Source: CAZDXJ01 sp050303615
GTDB lineage: Bacteria; Pseudomonadota; Gammaproteobacteria; Methylococcales; Methylomonadaceae
DNA: 64,000 nucleotides
Assembly (NCBI GenBank): GCA_050303615.1
Contig: JBNLCC010000094.1
Span: forward strand, 1-64,000
Direction of reading: 5' to 3'
The translations under genes and the position numbers were made by a program. Under the pieces are notes generated by a model. The model was not told the DNA's origin. It ran no database searches and saw only the letters and a list, made by a program, of their open reading frames with translations. Shown here piece after piece: positions 16,372 through 25,022 of this stretch (within the stretch, counting starts at the first letter, position 1; every line of letters begins with the position of its first letter).

Positions 16372-17568
16372 ATGAATCCGCATATCTCCAAGCTGCCCCC
16401 TTATCCGTTTGAAAAGTTAATCCGGCTCAAACAGGGCATTCAAGCGCCGGCAGACAAAGCACATATCGCCCTGTCAATCGGCGAGCCCCAGCACGCCACG
16501 CCGCATTTTATCCAGGAGACGTTGTTAACCCATTTGCACAGCCTGGTCAAATACCCGACCAGCAAAGGCCTGCCTGAATTGAGATCGGCGATCGGCGAAT
16601 GGATTGCTGCGCGTTTTCAAATCCCGTCAACGGCAATCGACCCGGAAACCCAGGTGTTGCCGGTCAGCGGCACCCGAGAAGCGTTGTTCTCCTTCGCCCA
16701 AGCCATCATCGACCCGCGCGAAAAGCCGATCGTGATCATGCCCAACCCGTTTTATCAGATTTACGAGGGCGCCGCCCTCCTTGCCGGGGCTGAACCGTAT
16801 TATCTGCATACGTTGGAAGAAAATAATTATGCGGCGGATTACGATGCAGTCCCGGAGTCCGTCTGGCAACGCTGTCAATTGCTTTACATCTGTTCGCCGG
16901 GCAATCCGACGGGGGCCGTCATCAGCCGGGAAACCCATGCAAAATTGATTGCACTGGCCGAAAAATATGATTTCGTGATCGCATCCGACGAATGTTATAG
17001 CGAAATTTATAACGATGAACAATACCCGCCGCCAGGTTTGCTGGAAACCGCCCATACGATCGGGAACACGACGTTCAAACGCTGCGTAATTTTCCAGAGT
17101 TTATCGAAGCGTTCCAATGCGCCGGGGCTAAGATCCGGTTTTGTTGCCGGCGATGCCGGGCTCCTGCAACAATACTACCGCTACCGAACCTATCACGGCT
17201 GCGCCATGCCGCTGCCGATCCAGCATGCCAGTATCCGGGCCTGGCAGGATGAACAACACGTCATCCGGAACCGCCGCTTGTATCGGGAAAAATTCAGTGC
17301 CGTGCTGGACATCCTGGCACCGGTCTGCGCCGTAGCGCAGCCTCCGGCAAGCTTTTACATCTGGTTAAAAACACCGGTCAGCGATACCGAATTTACCCGG
17401 CAGTTGTATGCCCAACAGAATATCACGGTTTTGCCGGGGAGCTATTTATCCAGAACAAGCGGCGGCATCGACCCCGGCGAGAACCATGTCAGAATCGCGT
17501 TGGTAGCGCCGCAGCAAGAATGTGCCGAAGCCGCCGACCGATTAAAAAATTTCATTCACTCTTTATAA
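16372..17568 (+). CDS. dapC: Succinyldiaminopimelate aminotransferase DapC
   Basis: 398 residues, class I/II PLP aminotransferase. The start LPPYPFEKLIRLK and SIGEPQHATP are typical of DapC; the PLP lysine is Lys246 in SLSKRSNAPGLRSGF, with NPT (178-180) and the D-x-Y pair in ASDECYSEIY. It transaminates N-succinyl-2-amino-6-ketopimelate in lysine and meso-diaminopimelate synthesis, directly after the DapD step encoded next door. A 12-base gap to dapD and zero gap to the preceding lipoprotein gene indicate an operon. Confidence 0.93.
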   Translation: MNPHISKLPPYPFEKLIRLKQGIQAPADKAHIALSIGEPQHATPHFIQETLLTHLHSLVKYPTSKGLPELRSAIGEWIAARFQIPSTAIDPETQVLPVSGTREALFSFAQAIIDPREKPIVIMPNPFYQIYEGAALLAGAEPYYLHTLEENNYAADYDAVPESVWQRCQLLYICSPGNPTGAVISRETHAKLIALAEKYDFVIASDECYSEIYNDEQYPPPGLLETAHTIGNTTFKRCVIFQSLSKRSNAPGLRSGFVAGDAGLLQQYYRYRTYHGCAMPLPIQHASIRAWQDEQHVIRNRRLYREKFSAVLDILAPVCAVAQPPASFYIWLKTPVSDTEFTRQLYAQQNITVLPGSYLSRTSGGIDPGENHVRIALVAPQQECAEAADRLKNFIHSL

Positions 17569-17580
17569 AAGTAAAAAACT

Positions 17581-18399
17581 ATGTCACAACTCGAAACAAT
17601 TATTAACGATGCTTTTGAAAACCGCGCCGAGATTACGCCGAACAATGTTTCCGCCGAAATCCGCGATGCCGTGGAGCACGCCGTTAACCTGCTGGATAGC
17701 GGCCAGGCGCGGGTAGCGGAAAAAACCGGAGACGACTGGGTGGTCAACCAGTGGCTGAAGAAAGCTGTTTTATTGTCGTTCAGAATCCATGAAAACCGCG
17801 TGATGGACGGCGGCGCCAATCGTTATTACGATAAAGTTGAAACCAAATTCGCGACTTACACGCCGGACGATTTCCAAAAAGCCGGTGTACGGGTGGTGCC
17901 CAATGCCAACGCCAGACACGGCTCCTACATCGCGCCCGGCGCGGTGTTGATGCCCAGTTATGTTAATATCGGCGCCTATGTCGACAGCGGCACGATGGTC
18001 GATACCTGGGTGACCGTCGGTTCCTGCGCGCAAATCGGCAAAAACGTCCATTTATCCGGCGGAGTCGGCATCGGCGGGGTGCTGGAACCGTTACAAGCCG
18101 GTCCCACCATCATCGAGGACAACTGCTTCATCGGCGCCCGTTCCGAAATCGTTGAAGGCGTTGTAGTCGAGGAAGGCTCGGTTATTTCAATGGGCGTCTA
18201 TATCGGCCAGAGCACCAAGATATACAACCGCATGACCGGCGAAATCACCTATGGCCGCATACCGGCAGGCTCCGTCGTGGTCTCGGGTAACCTGCCTGCG
18301 AAAGACGGCTCTCACAGCCTGTATTGTGCGGTAATTATCAAACAGGTCGACGAAAAAACCCGCAGCAAAACAGGTATTAATGAATTATTGCGTGATTAA
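17581..18399 (+). CDS. dapD: Tetrahydrodipicolinate N-succinyltransferase DapD
   Basis: 272 residues, the usual length. N-terminal helical part, then left-handed beta-helix hexapeptide repeats (VLMPSYVNIGAYVDSGT, GSCAQIGKNVHLSGGVGIGG) and the conserved end VVSGNLPAKDGSHSLYCAVI. It succinylates tetrahydrodipicolinate with succinyl-CoA, the first dedicated step of the succinylase branch to meso-DAP. Sits between dapC and, after a 224-base spacer, the small ORF, yffB and dapE. Confidence 0.96.
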   Translation: MSQLETIINDAFENRAEITPNNVSAEIRDAVEHAVNLLDSGQARVAEKTGDDWVVNQWLKKAVLLSFRIHENRVMDGGANRYYDKVETKFATYTPDDFQKAGVRVVPNANARHGSYIAPGAVLMPSYVNIGAYVDSGTMVDTWVTVGSCAQIGKNVHLSGGVGIGGVLEPLQAGPTIIEDNCFIGARSEIVEGVVVEEGSVISMGVYIGQSTKIYNRMTGEITYGRIPAGSVVVSGNLPAKDGSHSLYCAVIIKQVDEKTRSKTGINELLRD

Positions 18400-18623
18400 T
18401 GATCGATAAATTAGCGATCCTGCCGCCATACCAAGTTGATGGGACAATGCCGGGTATTTACTTGTTGCCCGGTTAAAACAGATGATTGTTAGAATAAGCC
18501 TTTCTATTTACATCGAATTTACTTCCTTCTCCTTTTGACTTGATTTGATGGCGGCAAGCGCATGATGCGTCAGCTCAACACGGATGGCGCATACGCTTAC
18601 CCGCCCGTTACCTGCCGTTACCA

Positions 18624-18881
18624 ATGCCGAAGACAATTATGAGTGAATCAATCTCCAATACCGCCGTCATCTATGCGATTCTTGCGTTGAATAGTGAGAT
18701 CACGCTGCAGAAAGATTATCTGAATTCACCGGACTTGCCTGATGCCGACACCAAAAATGAAATGGAAATACTCGGCGATATGGAACAGGCCTTTGCGGAA
18801 TTTATCGCGCTTTATAAAATACGCCGTAAAACGGCACAGCAACTGCCCGATATCGACGAACTACTGAACAACCCCTTATAA
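18624..18881 (+). CDS. Hypothetical small acidic protein in the dap cluster
   Basis: 85 residues, mainly helical and acidic, no signal peptide or membrane segment; ends LPDIDELLNNPL. I do not recognise the family. ATG at 18624 or the second ATG at 18639 (MSESISN) could be the start; neither has a strong Shine-Dalgarno. It is six bases from yffB on the same strand and so probably cotranscribed with yffB and dapE. Confidence 0.65.
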   Translation: MPKTIMSESISNTAVIYAILALNSEITLQKDYLNSPDLPDADTKNEMEILGDMEQAFAEFIALYKIRRKTAQQLPDIDELLNNPL

Positions 18882-18887
18882 CACACC

Positions 18888-19229
18888 ATGGTTACTCTTT
18901 ACGGTATAAAAAACTGCGACACGGTCAAAAAAGCCCGAAAATGGCTGGATGACCACCATATCGAATATCGCTTCCATGATTTTCGTGCAGACGGCCTGGA
19001 ACGGCCATTATTGGAACAACTGGAAGACGCCCTGGGTTGGGAAAGCATGCTCAACCGGCGCAGCACCAGCTGGCGGCAATTGCCTGAACAACAGCAGACC
19101 GGCCTGAACAGGGAAACCGCGCTGCAATTGATGCTGGACAGCCCAACCTTGATTAAACGGCCGGTATTGAATACCGGCAGCAAGACATTGATTGGTTTCA
19201 AGGCTGCCGACTATCAGGCCGAATTATGA
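18888..19229 (+). CDS. yffB: ArsC/Spx-family protein YffB
   Basis: 113 residues. Thioredoxin-like ArsC fold beginning MVTLYGIKNCDTVKKARKWL with a single active-site-type Cys10 and the distal LIKRPVL segment. YffB homologues resemble glutathione-dependent arsenate reductases, but the true substrate is unsettled. The yffB-dapE pairing is conserved in E. coli and other gammaproteobacteria; here yffB overlaps the dapE start by four bases (ATGA), so they are translationally coupled. Confidence 0.88.
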   Translation: MVTLYGIKNCDTVKKARKWLDDHHIEYRFHDFRADGLERPLLEQLEDALGWESMLNRRSTSWRQLPEQQQTGLNRETALQLMLDSPTLIKRPVLNTGSKTLIGFKAADYQAEL

Positions 19230-20374
19230 GTGAAACCTTACAACTGCTGCAGCAGATGATCAAACTGCAGTCGGTCACCCCGGAAGATGCCGGCTGCCAG
19301 GACTTGGTCGCCGAGCGGTTAACTAACATCGGTTTCAGCGAAGAACGAATGGATTTTGTCGACACCCGCAATATCTGGCTGCGCCGCGGTACGGCGGCAC
19401 CGTTGTTTGTATTTCTCGGCCATACCGACGTCGTTCCCCCCGGCCCGTTGCAGGCGTGGCTTTCGCCGCCGTTCGAACCGACCATCCGCGACGGCAGATT
19501 ATACGGCCGCGGCGCCGCCGATATGAAATCGGGCATCGCCTGTTTCATTACCGCCTGCGAACGTTTTATCGCCGCTTACCCGGACCATCAGGGATCGATC
19601 GCAGTCATGCTGACCAGTGACGAAGAAGGACTCGCCACCCACGGCATCGTCAAAGTGGTCAAAGTCCTGGAAAGCCGCAACGAGAAAATTGACTGGTGCC
19701 TGGTCGGCGAACCGTCCAGCGATCAACGCTTGGGCGACGTAATCCGCATCGGACGGCGCGGCTCGCTGTGTGCGGTTTTGACCATTCACGGTATTCAAGG
19801 CCACGTGGCATTTCCCGACATCGCCGAAAATCCGATCCACAGCTTTGCCCCTGCATTAACCGAACTGACGCGCGAAATTTGGGATAACGGTAATGAGTTT
19901 TTCCCGCCAACCCGGCTGCAGGTTTCCAATATCAACGCCGGCACCGGTGCCGAAAACATCATCCCCGGCACAGTCGACGTCATGTACAACCTGCGCTTTT
20001 CGACCGAACTCGATGTCGAAACCATTAAACAACGCTGTGTTGCCATTTTGGACAAGTATGATTTTAAATACGAGCTGAACTGGCGGTTATCCGGACATCC
20101 GTTCATCACCAAACCGGGTCCGCTAATCGATGCCGCGCATCATGCGATTAAAGCGATTACCGGCATCGAAACCAAAAACGACACCGGCGGCGGCACTTCC
20201 GACGGGCGCTTCATCGCCCCGACCGGCGCACAGGTCTTGGAACTGGGGCCGTTGAATGAGAGCATCCATAAAGTGAATGAAAACATCAACGTGGACGATG
20301 TGCAAACCTTGAGCCGGATTTATGAGCGGATGTTGATTGAACTGTTGATCAATCGGCAACAATTGACCGACTAG
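19226..20374 (+). CDS. dapE: Succinyldiaminopimelate desuccinylase DapE
   Basis: 382 residues, M20 di-zinc amidohydrolase. Metal ligands and catalytic residues are visible in FLGHTDVVPPG, GRGAADMKSG, LTSDEEG and the C-terminal NESIHKVNE. It hydrolyses N-succinyl-LL-diaminopimelate to LL-diaminopimelate, completing the succinylase branch begun by DapD and DapC in this cluster. The dimerisation domain occupies roughly residues 180-295. Start overlaps yffB by four bases. Confidence 0.95.
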   Translation: MSETLQLLQQMIKLQSVTPEDAGCQDLVAERLTNIGFSEERMDFVDTRNIWLRRGTAAPLFVFLGHTDVVPPGPLQAWLSPPFEPTIRDGRLYGRGAADMKSGIACFITACERFIAAYPDHQGSIAVMLTSDEEGLATHGIVKVVKVLESRNEKIDWCLVGEPSSDQRLGDVIRIGRRGSLCAVLTIHGIQGHVAFPDIAENPIHSFAPALTELTREIWDNGNEFFPPTRLQVSNINAGTGAENIIPGTVDVMYNLRFSTELDVETIKQRCVAILDKYDFKYELNWRLSGHPFITKPGPLIDAAHHAIKAITGIETKNDTGGGTSDGRFIAPTGAQVLELGPLNESIHKVNENINVDDVQTLSRIYERMLIELLINRQQLTD

Positions 20375-20392
20375 TCCGAAAAGGAATGAACC

Positions 20393-21127
20393 ATGCGCAG
20401 CCACGAAATTGATTACCAAATCATCGGCCATGACATCCAGATGGTGGAAATCGGCCTCGATCCCGGCGAAACCGTGATCGCCGAAGCCGGCATGATGACC
20501 TACCTGGAACAGGACATCAGCTTTACCGCAAAAATGGGCGACGGCTCAGAAACGGGGGTGATAAGCAAGTTGTTCGGCCTGGGCAAGCGCATGCTCACCG
20601 GCGAATCGCTTTTTCTCACCCATTTCACCAACGAAGGCGATGCGAAGCGCCATGTCGGTTTTTCGGCGCCGTTCCCCGGTTCGATCATCGCATTGGACTT
20701 AGATGAGTTCGACGGGCAGGTAATATGCCAGAAGGATTCCTTTTTAGCCGCCGCTAAGGGCACACAGGTCGACATTGCCTTCCACAAACGGCTGGGCAGC
20801 GGCTTTTTCGGCGGCGAGGGCTTTATTCTGCAGCGCCTGCGCGGTGACGGCATGGCATTCATTCATGCCGGCGGCACCGTAATCCGCAAGCAACTGTCCA
20901 GCCAAACCTTGCGGCTGGATACCGGTTGCCTGGTCGCCTTCAGCGGCGACATCGATTACAGCATCAAACTCAGCGGTGGCCTAAAGAGCATGTTCTTCGG
21001 CGGCGAAGGCATGTTTCTCGCGACCTTGTCCGGCACCGGTTCGGTATGGGTGCAAAGCATGCCCTTTTCCCGCCTTGCGGAGCGCGTACTCGCCCACGCC
21101 GTGTTCAGCAAACAGGGCGAAGATTAA
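20393..21127 (+). CDS. AIM24/TIGR00266 family protein
   Basis: 244 residues, glycine-rich beta-sheet protein. Typical segments are EAGMMTYLEQDISF, SLFLTHFTNEGD and the repeated GGEGMFLATLSGTG motif near the C-terminus. The family is shared by bacteria and mitochondria (AIM24), is structurally a beta-roll, and has no settled biochemical role. ATG at 20393 follows AAGGA. It lies 18 bases after dapE and is probably the last gene of the dap transcript, with a candidate terminator at 21132. Confidence 0.88.
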   Translation: MRSHEIDYQIIGHDIQMVEIGLDPGETVIAEAGMMTYLEQDISFTAKMGDGSETGVISKLFGLGKRMLTGESLFLTHFTNEGDAKRHVGFSAPFPGSIIALDLDEFDGQVICQKDSFLAAAKGTQVDIAFHKRLGSGFFGGEGFILQRLRGDGMAFIHAGGTVIRKQLSSQTLRLDTGCLVAFSGDIDYSIKLSGGLKSMFFGGEGMFLATLSGTGSVWVQSMPFSRLAERVLAHAVFSKQGED

Positions 21128-21131
21128 CTAT

Positions 21132-21155
21132 CGAATATCCTTGATTCGCTTTTTT
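21132..21155 (+). terminator. Candidate terminator after the AIM24-like gene
   Basis: CGAAT, loop ATCCTTG, ATTCG, then C and seven T. The stem is only 5 bp, but the T-run and the position between convergent genes support termination. Confidence 0.45.
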
Positions 21156-21197
21156 TCGGTGATTGCTGCTCAACGCTGATACCGTTCAATTTCGTTA

Positions 21198-21872
21198 TCA
21201 AAAAGCAATACTATAAAAATCAGCGACCTGCCGGTGTTCCGCCTGTTCATCGAGCTTGCCATCCCGGTTCAGCCAGACTGTCTTGAGGCCGGCGGCTTTC
21301 GCCGCGTCCAATTCCTCCTTAATATCCGATAAAAACACGATATCGGCAGGCGCCAATTCCAGTTGCCCCGCTATATTGCGATAGGAAGCGGTCTCTTTTT
21401 TTGCGCCGATATGGGTGTCGAAATAGCCTGAAAATAACGGTGTCAAATCACCGTACTCGGTATGGGCGAATAACAATTTTTGTGCAAAGACCGACCCTGA
21501 TGAATAAACATATAATGCCAGTCCCTGCTGTTTCCAAGCCCGCATCTGATCCACGGCATCCCGGTAGATATGGCCCTGATAGTGTCCTTGCCTATAACCG
21601 GCTTCCCAAATCAGGCCCTGCAGCGATTTTAACGGGGTTACCTTTTTATCTTCATCGATCCAGTGAATCAGCCGGTCGATCAATTGCTCGGTATCCAAGG
21701 GTTCCCCCGCTTCCTTGAGCGCACCGGCCAACAGCGCCGTTACCCGTTCATCATGTGCATGGTCGCGCACGTATTCCGCCAGATGCCGCCTGGCATAGGG
21801 AAACAACACATCTTTGACAAAGGACAACGCCGACGTGGTGCCTTCGATATCGGTAACAATCGCTTTAATCAT
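21198..21872 (-). CDS. mtnC: Acireductone synthase (enolase-phosphatase E1) MtnC
   Basis: 224 residues from ATG 21872; it overlaps the mtnD end by eight bases. HAD-type motifs: DIEGTTSALSFV at the start, VYSSGSVFAQKLL (motif II) and FLSDIKEELDAAKAAG (motif IV). It enolises and dephosphorylates 2,3-diketo-5-methylthiopentyl-1-phosphate to acireductone in methionine salvage. Last gene of mtnB-mtnD-mtnC on the minus strand. Confidence 0.93.
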   Translation of the reverse strand: MIKAIVTDIEGTTSALSFVKDVLFPYARRHLAEYVRDHAHDERVTALLAGALKEAGEPLDTEQLIDRLIHWIDEDKKVTPLKSLQGLIWEAGYRQGHYQGHIYRDAVDQMRAWKQQGLALYVYSSGSVFAQKLLFAHTEYGDLTPLFSGYFDTHIGAKKETASYRNIAGQLELAPADIVFLSDIKEELDAAKAAGLKTVWLNRDGKLDEQAEHRQVADFYSIAF

Positions 21873-22440
21873 GCAAAGAAGGTGCGTGCTGCGCCAGATA
21901 TTGATCGAAATCGGGAAATGCTGCGGAAATATCACTCCCGGTAAAGTCGGCAACCCAGCCCTCCGCAGTTGTGAACATCCGGATACATTTCAGCTCGGGG
22001 CTGCTGCCCATATCGAACCAGTGCCGGGTATTTGCAGGTACGCTGATTAAATCGCCCTGCTTACACAGCACCGCATAGACTTTATCGTCCACATGCAAGT
22101 AGAACAAGCCTTTGCCGGCAACAAAAAAACGCACTTCAAAATCGCTATGAATATGCTCGGCCAGGAACTTTTGGCGCAATGCGTCCTTGTCAGGATGCTC
22201 CGGTGTTATCGAAATGACGTCGACACTTTGAAAGCCGTATTGTTGTGTCAATTGATCAATGGCATCCCGATAGACATCGAGCACGGTCTGCTGATCGGCA
22301 CCGTCGGCTATTGCCTGGTCCGCGCGCCATCGTTCAAACTGCACGCCGATTGTATGCAGCCTATCCTTAATCTCGGCAAAAGAAGTAAAATGATCGCCCC
22401 GAGCGGGTTGATTATCAGCATAAACGGTTAATGAGCTCAT
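21865..22440 (-). CDS. mtnD: Acireductone dioxygenase MtnD
   Basis: 191 residues from ATG 22440. Cupin metal ligands are visible in EHIHSDFEVRF (two His and Glu) and NTRHWFD (His). The enzyme oxidises acireductone to the methionine precursor 4-methylthio-2-oxobutanoate plus formate with Fe, or a different off-pathway product with Ni. Overlaps mtnB by four bases at its start and mtnC at its end, so the three are a coupled operon. Confidence 0.93.
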   Translation of the reverse strand: MSSLTVYADNQPARGDHFTSFAEIKDRLHTIGVQFERWRADQAIADGADQQTVLDVYRDAIDQLTQQYGFQSVDVISITPEHPDKDALRQKFLAEHIHSDFEVRFFVAGKGLFYLHVDDKVYAVLCKQGDLISVPANTRHWFDMGSSPELKCIRMFTTAEGWVADFTGSDISAAFPDFDQYLAQHAPSLHD

Positions 22441-23069
22441 TGAGTGTTGACTCCGTGCAAGCGTAGTTCGCAATCAAATAAAAATTCCAGCGCCTCCAAA
22501 TGGCGCAACGTTTCGGCAACCGTTGTGCCCCAGGTATAGAGTCCGTGTCCGGCAATAATATAGGCATAGATCGCATTGTGGGTATCCAGATAACCGTCAA
22601 CTTCACCGGCCAACCGGGATATGTTCTGATCGTTGGCAAAGATAGGAATCGTCACGCTGCGTTCATGAGTATCGATGCCCCGCAGCGCTTTTAGCAACTC
22701 GTAATTTTGCAAGACGATGGCATTGTCGAAAATTCTTGAAACCAGGGTAGCGTTGATTGAATGCGGATGTAATACGGCATTGACGTCGGGAAAGCGGTTG
22801 TATAAAAAAGTATGCAGCAACGTTTCCGCCGACGGTTTTTTTCCATCAAGAGCAATGCCTTGCGCATCGATCAACATGATATCTTCGATCCGCAGTTGCC
22901 CTTTATGTTTACCGGAAACGGTTATCGCAATCCGCCCATCGGACAGACGCGCGGAAAAATTACCGCTGGTTGCCGGTACCCAGCCTTTTTGATCAATAAA
23001 ACGTCCCGCTGCAATCAGTTGGTTCGCTTTGCTGTAAAAATCTTCATCGTACTTCATAGTTTGTTTCAC
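22437..23069 (-). CDS. mtnB: Methylthioribulose-1-phosphate dehydratase MtnB
   Basis: About 206-210 residues; GTG 23069 or ATG 23057 (MKYDEDFY) could be the start. Class II aldolase fold with KGWVPATSGNFSAR, zinc His pair in VLHPHSINAT and a third His in AGHGLYTWG. Dehydrates methylthioribulose-1-phosphate, the step before MtnC. First gene of mtnBDC. The isomerase (mtnA) and phosphorylase (mtnP) of the pathway are not in this window. Confidence 0.92.
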   Translation of the reverse strand: MKQTMKYDEDFYSKANQLIAAGRFIDQKGWVPATSGNFSARLSDGRIAITVSGKHKGQLRIEDIMLIDAQGIALDGKKPSAETLLHTFLYNRFPDVNAVLHPHSINATLVSRIFDNAIVLQNYELLKALRGIDTHERSVTIPIFANDQNISRLAGEVDGYLDTHNAIYAYIIAGHGLYTWGTTVAETLRHLEALEFLFDCELRLHGVNTQ

Positions 23070-23133
23070 ATAGAAAGACGAAGACGCAACGAAAAAACTG
23101 CAGGTATTGCATTGGTTGGCGTAAGTGTTAAAT

Positions 23134-23670
23134 TCACCACATCAAATCATCCGGCACTTGATATTCGGCGTAGGGATCTTTGCCGTCCGACCCGTGTTTA
23201 GTGTCATTTTGTACAATCACCACACTTTCATTTCTGGCGCGAATTTTTTCAGCGACCTCGGCAGGGACCACTTGATAGCCGTTATCATGTTTGACAATAA
23301 CCTGCCGTCCACGGCTCAATTGCTCGCGAATTATTTCGTTAACGTAGAGGGTCTTGACTTTATTTTGGTCGACAAAATGATACGGGATTTCCTCATCTCC
23401 TTGTAATTGTTTGTTGTTTTCAATGAGTTGTTTAATCTGGGCAGCGACAGCCTTGTGTTCCTGGCGCGCCGCTTTTTGCTGATTTAACAGCCGGTCCCGA
23501 TCCGCTTTTGCCAGGGCTGCCTGCTGCACGGACAACTTACTTTCGTTAACGGTTTGATTAACATTTTGCTGCTGTTTTTTTTGTTTGCGCTTGTCGGCTT
23601 TCGCTTTTTTAACCTGATTTTCAGTTGCCATGCCTATTTTCAACAACTGCTCCTGCATCGATTTACCCAT
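23134..23670 (-). CDS. DUF2058 nucleoid/polynucleotide-associated protein (YaiL type)
   Basis: 178 residues. N-terminal MQEQLLKIGMATENQVKKAK with a lysine-rich, Gln-rich coiled-coil middle (about 20-90) and a conserved C-terminal half ending PYAEYQVPDDLMW, the DUF2058 hallmark. Annotated in many genomes as nucleoprotein or polyadenylate-associated, with little experimental support. ATG at 23670 follows GGAGAAGA and overlaps the rnhA end by eight bases, so it is coupled to rnhA. Confidence 0.85.
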   Translation of the reverse strand: MGKSMQEQLLKIGMATENQVKKAKADKRKQKKQQQNVNQTVNESKLSVQQAALAKADRDRLLNQQKAARQEHKAVAAQIKQLIENNKQLQGDEEIPYHFVDQNKVKTLYVNEIIREQLSRGRQVIVKHDNGYQVVPAEVAEKIRARNESVVIVQNDTKHGSDGKDPYAEYQVPDDLMW

Positions 23671-24124
23671 TGGGGTCTTCTCCTCTATGAATCTTTTGAT
23701 CTATTCCTAGATTGGCCAAGGCGTCAGCACGTTCGTTACCGGCATCGCCTGAATGTCCCCTGACCCAGACCCATTCCACGTCGTGTTTGCTCATCGCGGC
23801 ATCCAACCGACGCCAAAGATCTTCGTTTTTAACCGGTTTATTGGCCGCCGTTTTCCAACCGCGTCTTTTCCAATTCGCCATCCATTCGGTAATGCCTTTC
23901 AACACATATTGTGAATCGGTGCTGATTATAACTTTACAGGGCCGGGTCAATGCTTCAAACGCAACAATTGCCGCTGTCAACTCCATACGATTGTTAGTGG
24001 TTTCTGCTTCGCCGCCATAAAGTTCTTTTTTATTGTTTTTATATTGTAAAACAACGCCCCATCCGCCGGGACCGGGGTTTCCCCGGCAAGCGCCGTCTGT
24101 ATAAATTGTTACGGTATTGTTCAT
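23663..24124 (-). CDS. rnhA: Ribonuclease HI
   Basis: 153 residues from ATG 24124. Catalytic residues: Asp in YTDGACRGNPGPGGWG, Glu in NNRMELTAA, Asp in STDSQYV, and the His/Asp in GHSGDAGNERADALAN. Cleaves the RNA strand of RNA-DNA hybrids. Its first 86 bases overlap the end of the upstream methyltransferase frame on the same strand, an unusually long overlap. Confidence 0.96.
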   Translation of the reverse strand: MNNTVTIYTDGACRGNPGPGGWGVVLQYKNNKKELYGGEAETTNNRMELTAAIVAFEALTRPCKVIISTDSQYVLKGITEWMANWKRRGWKTAANKPVKNEDLWRRLDAAMSKHDVEWVWVRGHSGDAGNERADALANLGIDQKIHRGEDPNG

Positions 24125-24824
24125 GTAATGCTGATCGGCTCGATGACTCAATAATGCCTGCAACCGCCAGTCTGGGTCTACGGACCCTAAGCGGAGATAA
24201 TGGGATCACATTATAACGGCGTTTTATCGCTTTCACTGCATAAGAAACCACGACGGGGGATTTTTTGTTCCTGCCGCTGAATTTTTCAGGCGTATTTAAT
24301 TTAAATCCGGCGACTATATCCACTTCAAAATTCAACAACTTCAGCCAGTCAACGATTTTGGACTTCCTGATAAAGTTTTTCATCAAAGGGTCGTCTTTGC
24401 CGCACATCAGCATATACCGATAACGTACCCAGTAATTCCAGGGATTGAAGTTGAGTATGATTAATTTGCCTTCCGGCTTTAATACCCGCTCGATTTCCCG
24501 CAAAGATTGATGCTGATCCGGCTCGAATTCCAACGAATGCGGCAAGATCACCATATCGATACTGTCGCTCAACACCGGTAAGAGTGCGGCATTGGCAGTA
24601 ATTCTCACTCCCTGATCGCTACTGAATTCTCCAGGGTCCATCACCATAAAACGCTGATATAACGAACCGTCAATAAATTTGCTTTCCCAGCCTAATCCGC
24701 CTATCAGTAAAATACTCTGCTTACAGCTGACTGTGATGGAACGCTGCAGAAAATCCGCTTCCTGCTGCTGCAACAGCTGCCCTTTTGCCGAACGATAGCA
24801 TTCAAATAAAAATCTTCGCTTCAT
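24039..24824 (-). CDS. SAM-dependent methyltransferase (YafS-like)
   Basis: 261 residues as read. Class I methyltransferase features: ILLIGGLGWES (SAM-binding loop), the acidic MDPGEF end of strand 2, DMVILPHSLEFEPDQ (motif post-I) and LKPEGKLIILNFNPWN. YafS-like methyltransferases sit next to rnhA in E. coli and other gammaproteobacteria, which supports the call; the substrate is not known. The last about 29 codons run inside rnhA and look compositionally odd (Arg/Ser-rich), so a lost stop or a small frameshift near 24125 is possible. ATG at 24824. Confidence 0.82.
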   Translation of the reverse strand: MKRRFLFECYRSAKGQLLQQQEADFLQRSITVSCKQSILLIGGLGWESKFIDGSLYQRFMVMDPGEFSSDQGVRITANAALLPVLSDSIDMVILPHSLEFEPDQHQSLREIERVLKPEGKLIILNFNPWNYWVRYRYMLMCGKDDPLMKNFIRKSKIVDWLKLLNFEVDIVAGFKLNTPEKFSGRNKKSPVVVSYAVKAIKRRYNVIPLSPLRVRRPRLAVAGIIESSSRSALHEQYRNNLYRRRLPGKPRSRRMGRCFTI

Positions 24825-24961
24825 AATCTATTGTTTTTTACTCATATTTAGACTATGTTTATCCAATGAACAGGATGGTTTTTGCCGGGGAAACTCTATC
24901 ACTACAAGCGGATATCTGCGTTTCATGACCGGCTAAAAATATTTGAGTAGTATTATTACTG

Positions 24962-24989
24962 TTAATAGCTGTAAAAAACAGGCTATAAT
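24962..24989 (+). promoter_or_regulatory. Sigma70 promoter for mltD
   Basis: TTAATA (24962-24967), 16 bases, perfect TATAAT (24984-24989), start expected near 24996, about 27 bases before the mltD ATG. Lies in the 198-base divergent spacer with the methyltransferase gene. Confidence 0.6.
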
Positions 24990-25022
24990 GCGCGCCACAT
25001 AAGAAAAATATTATTCGATATC

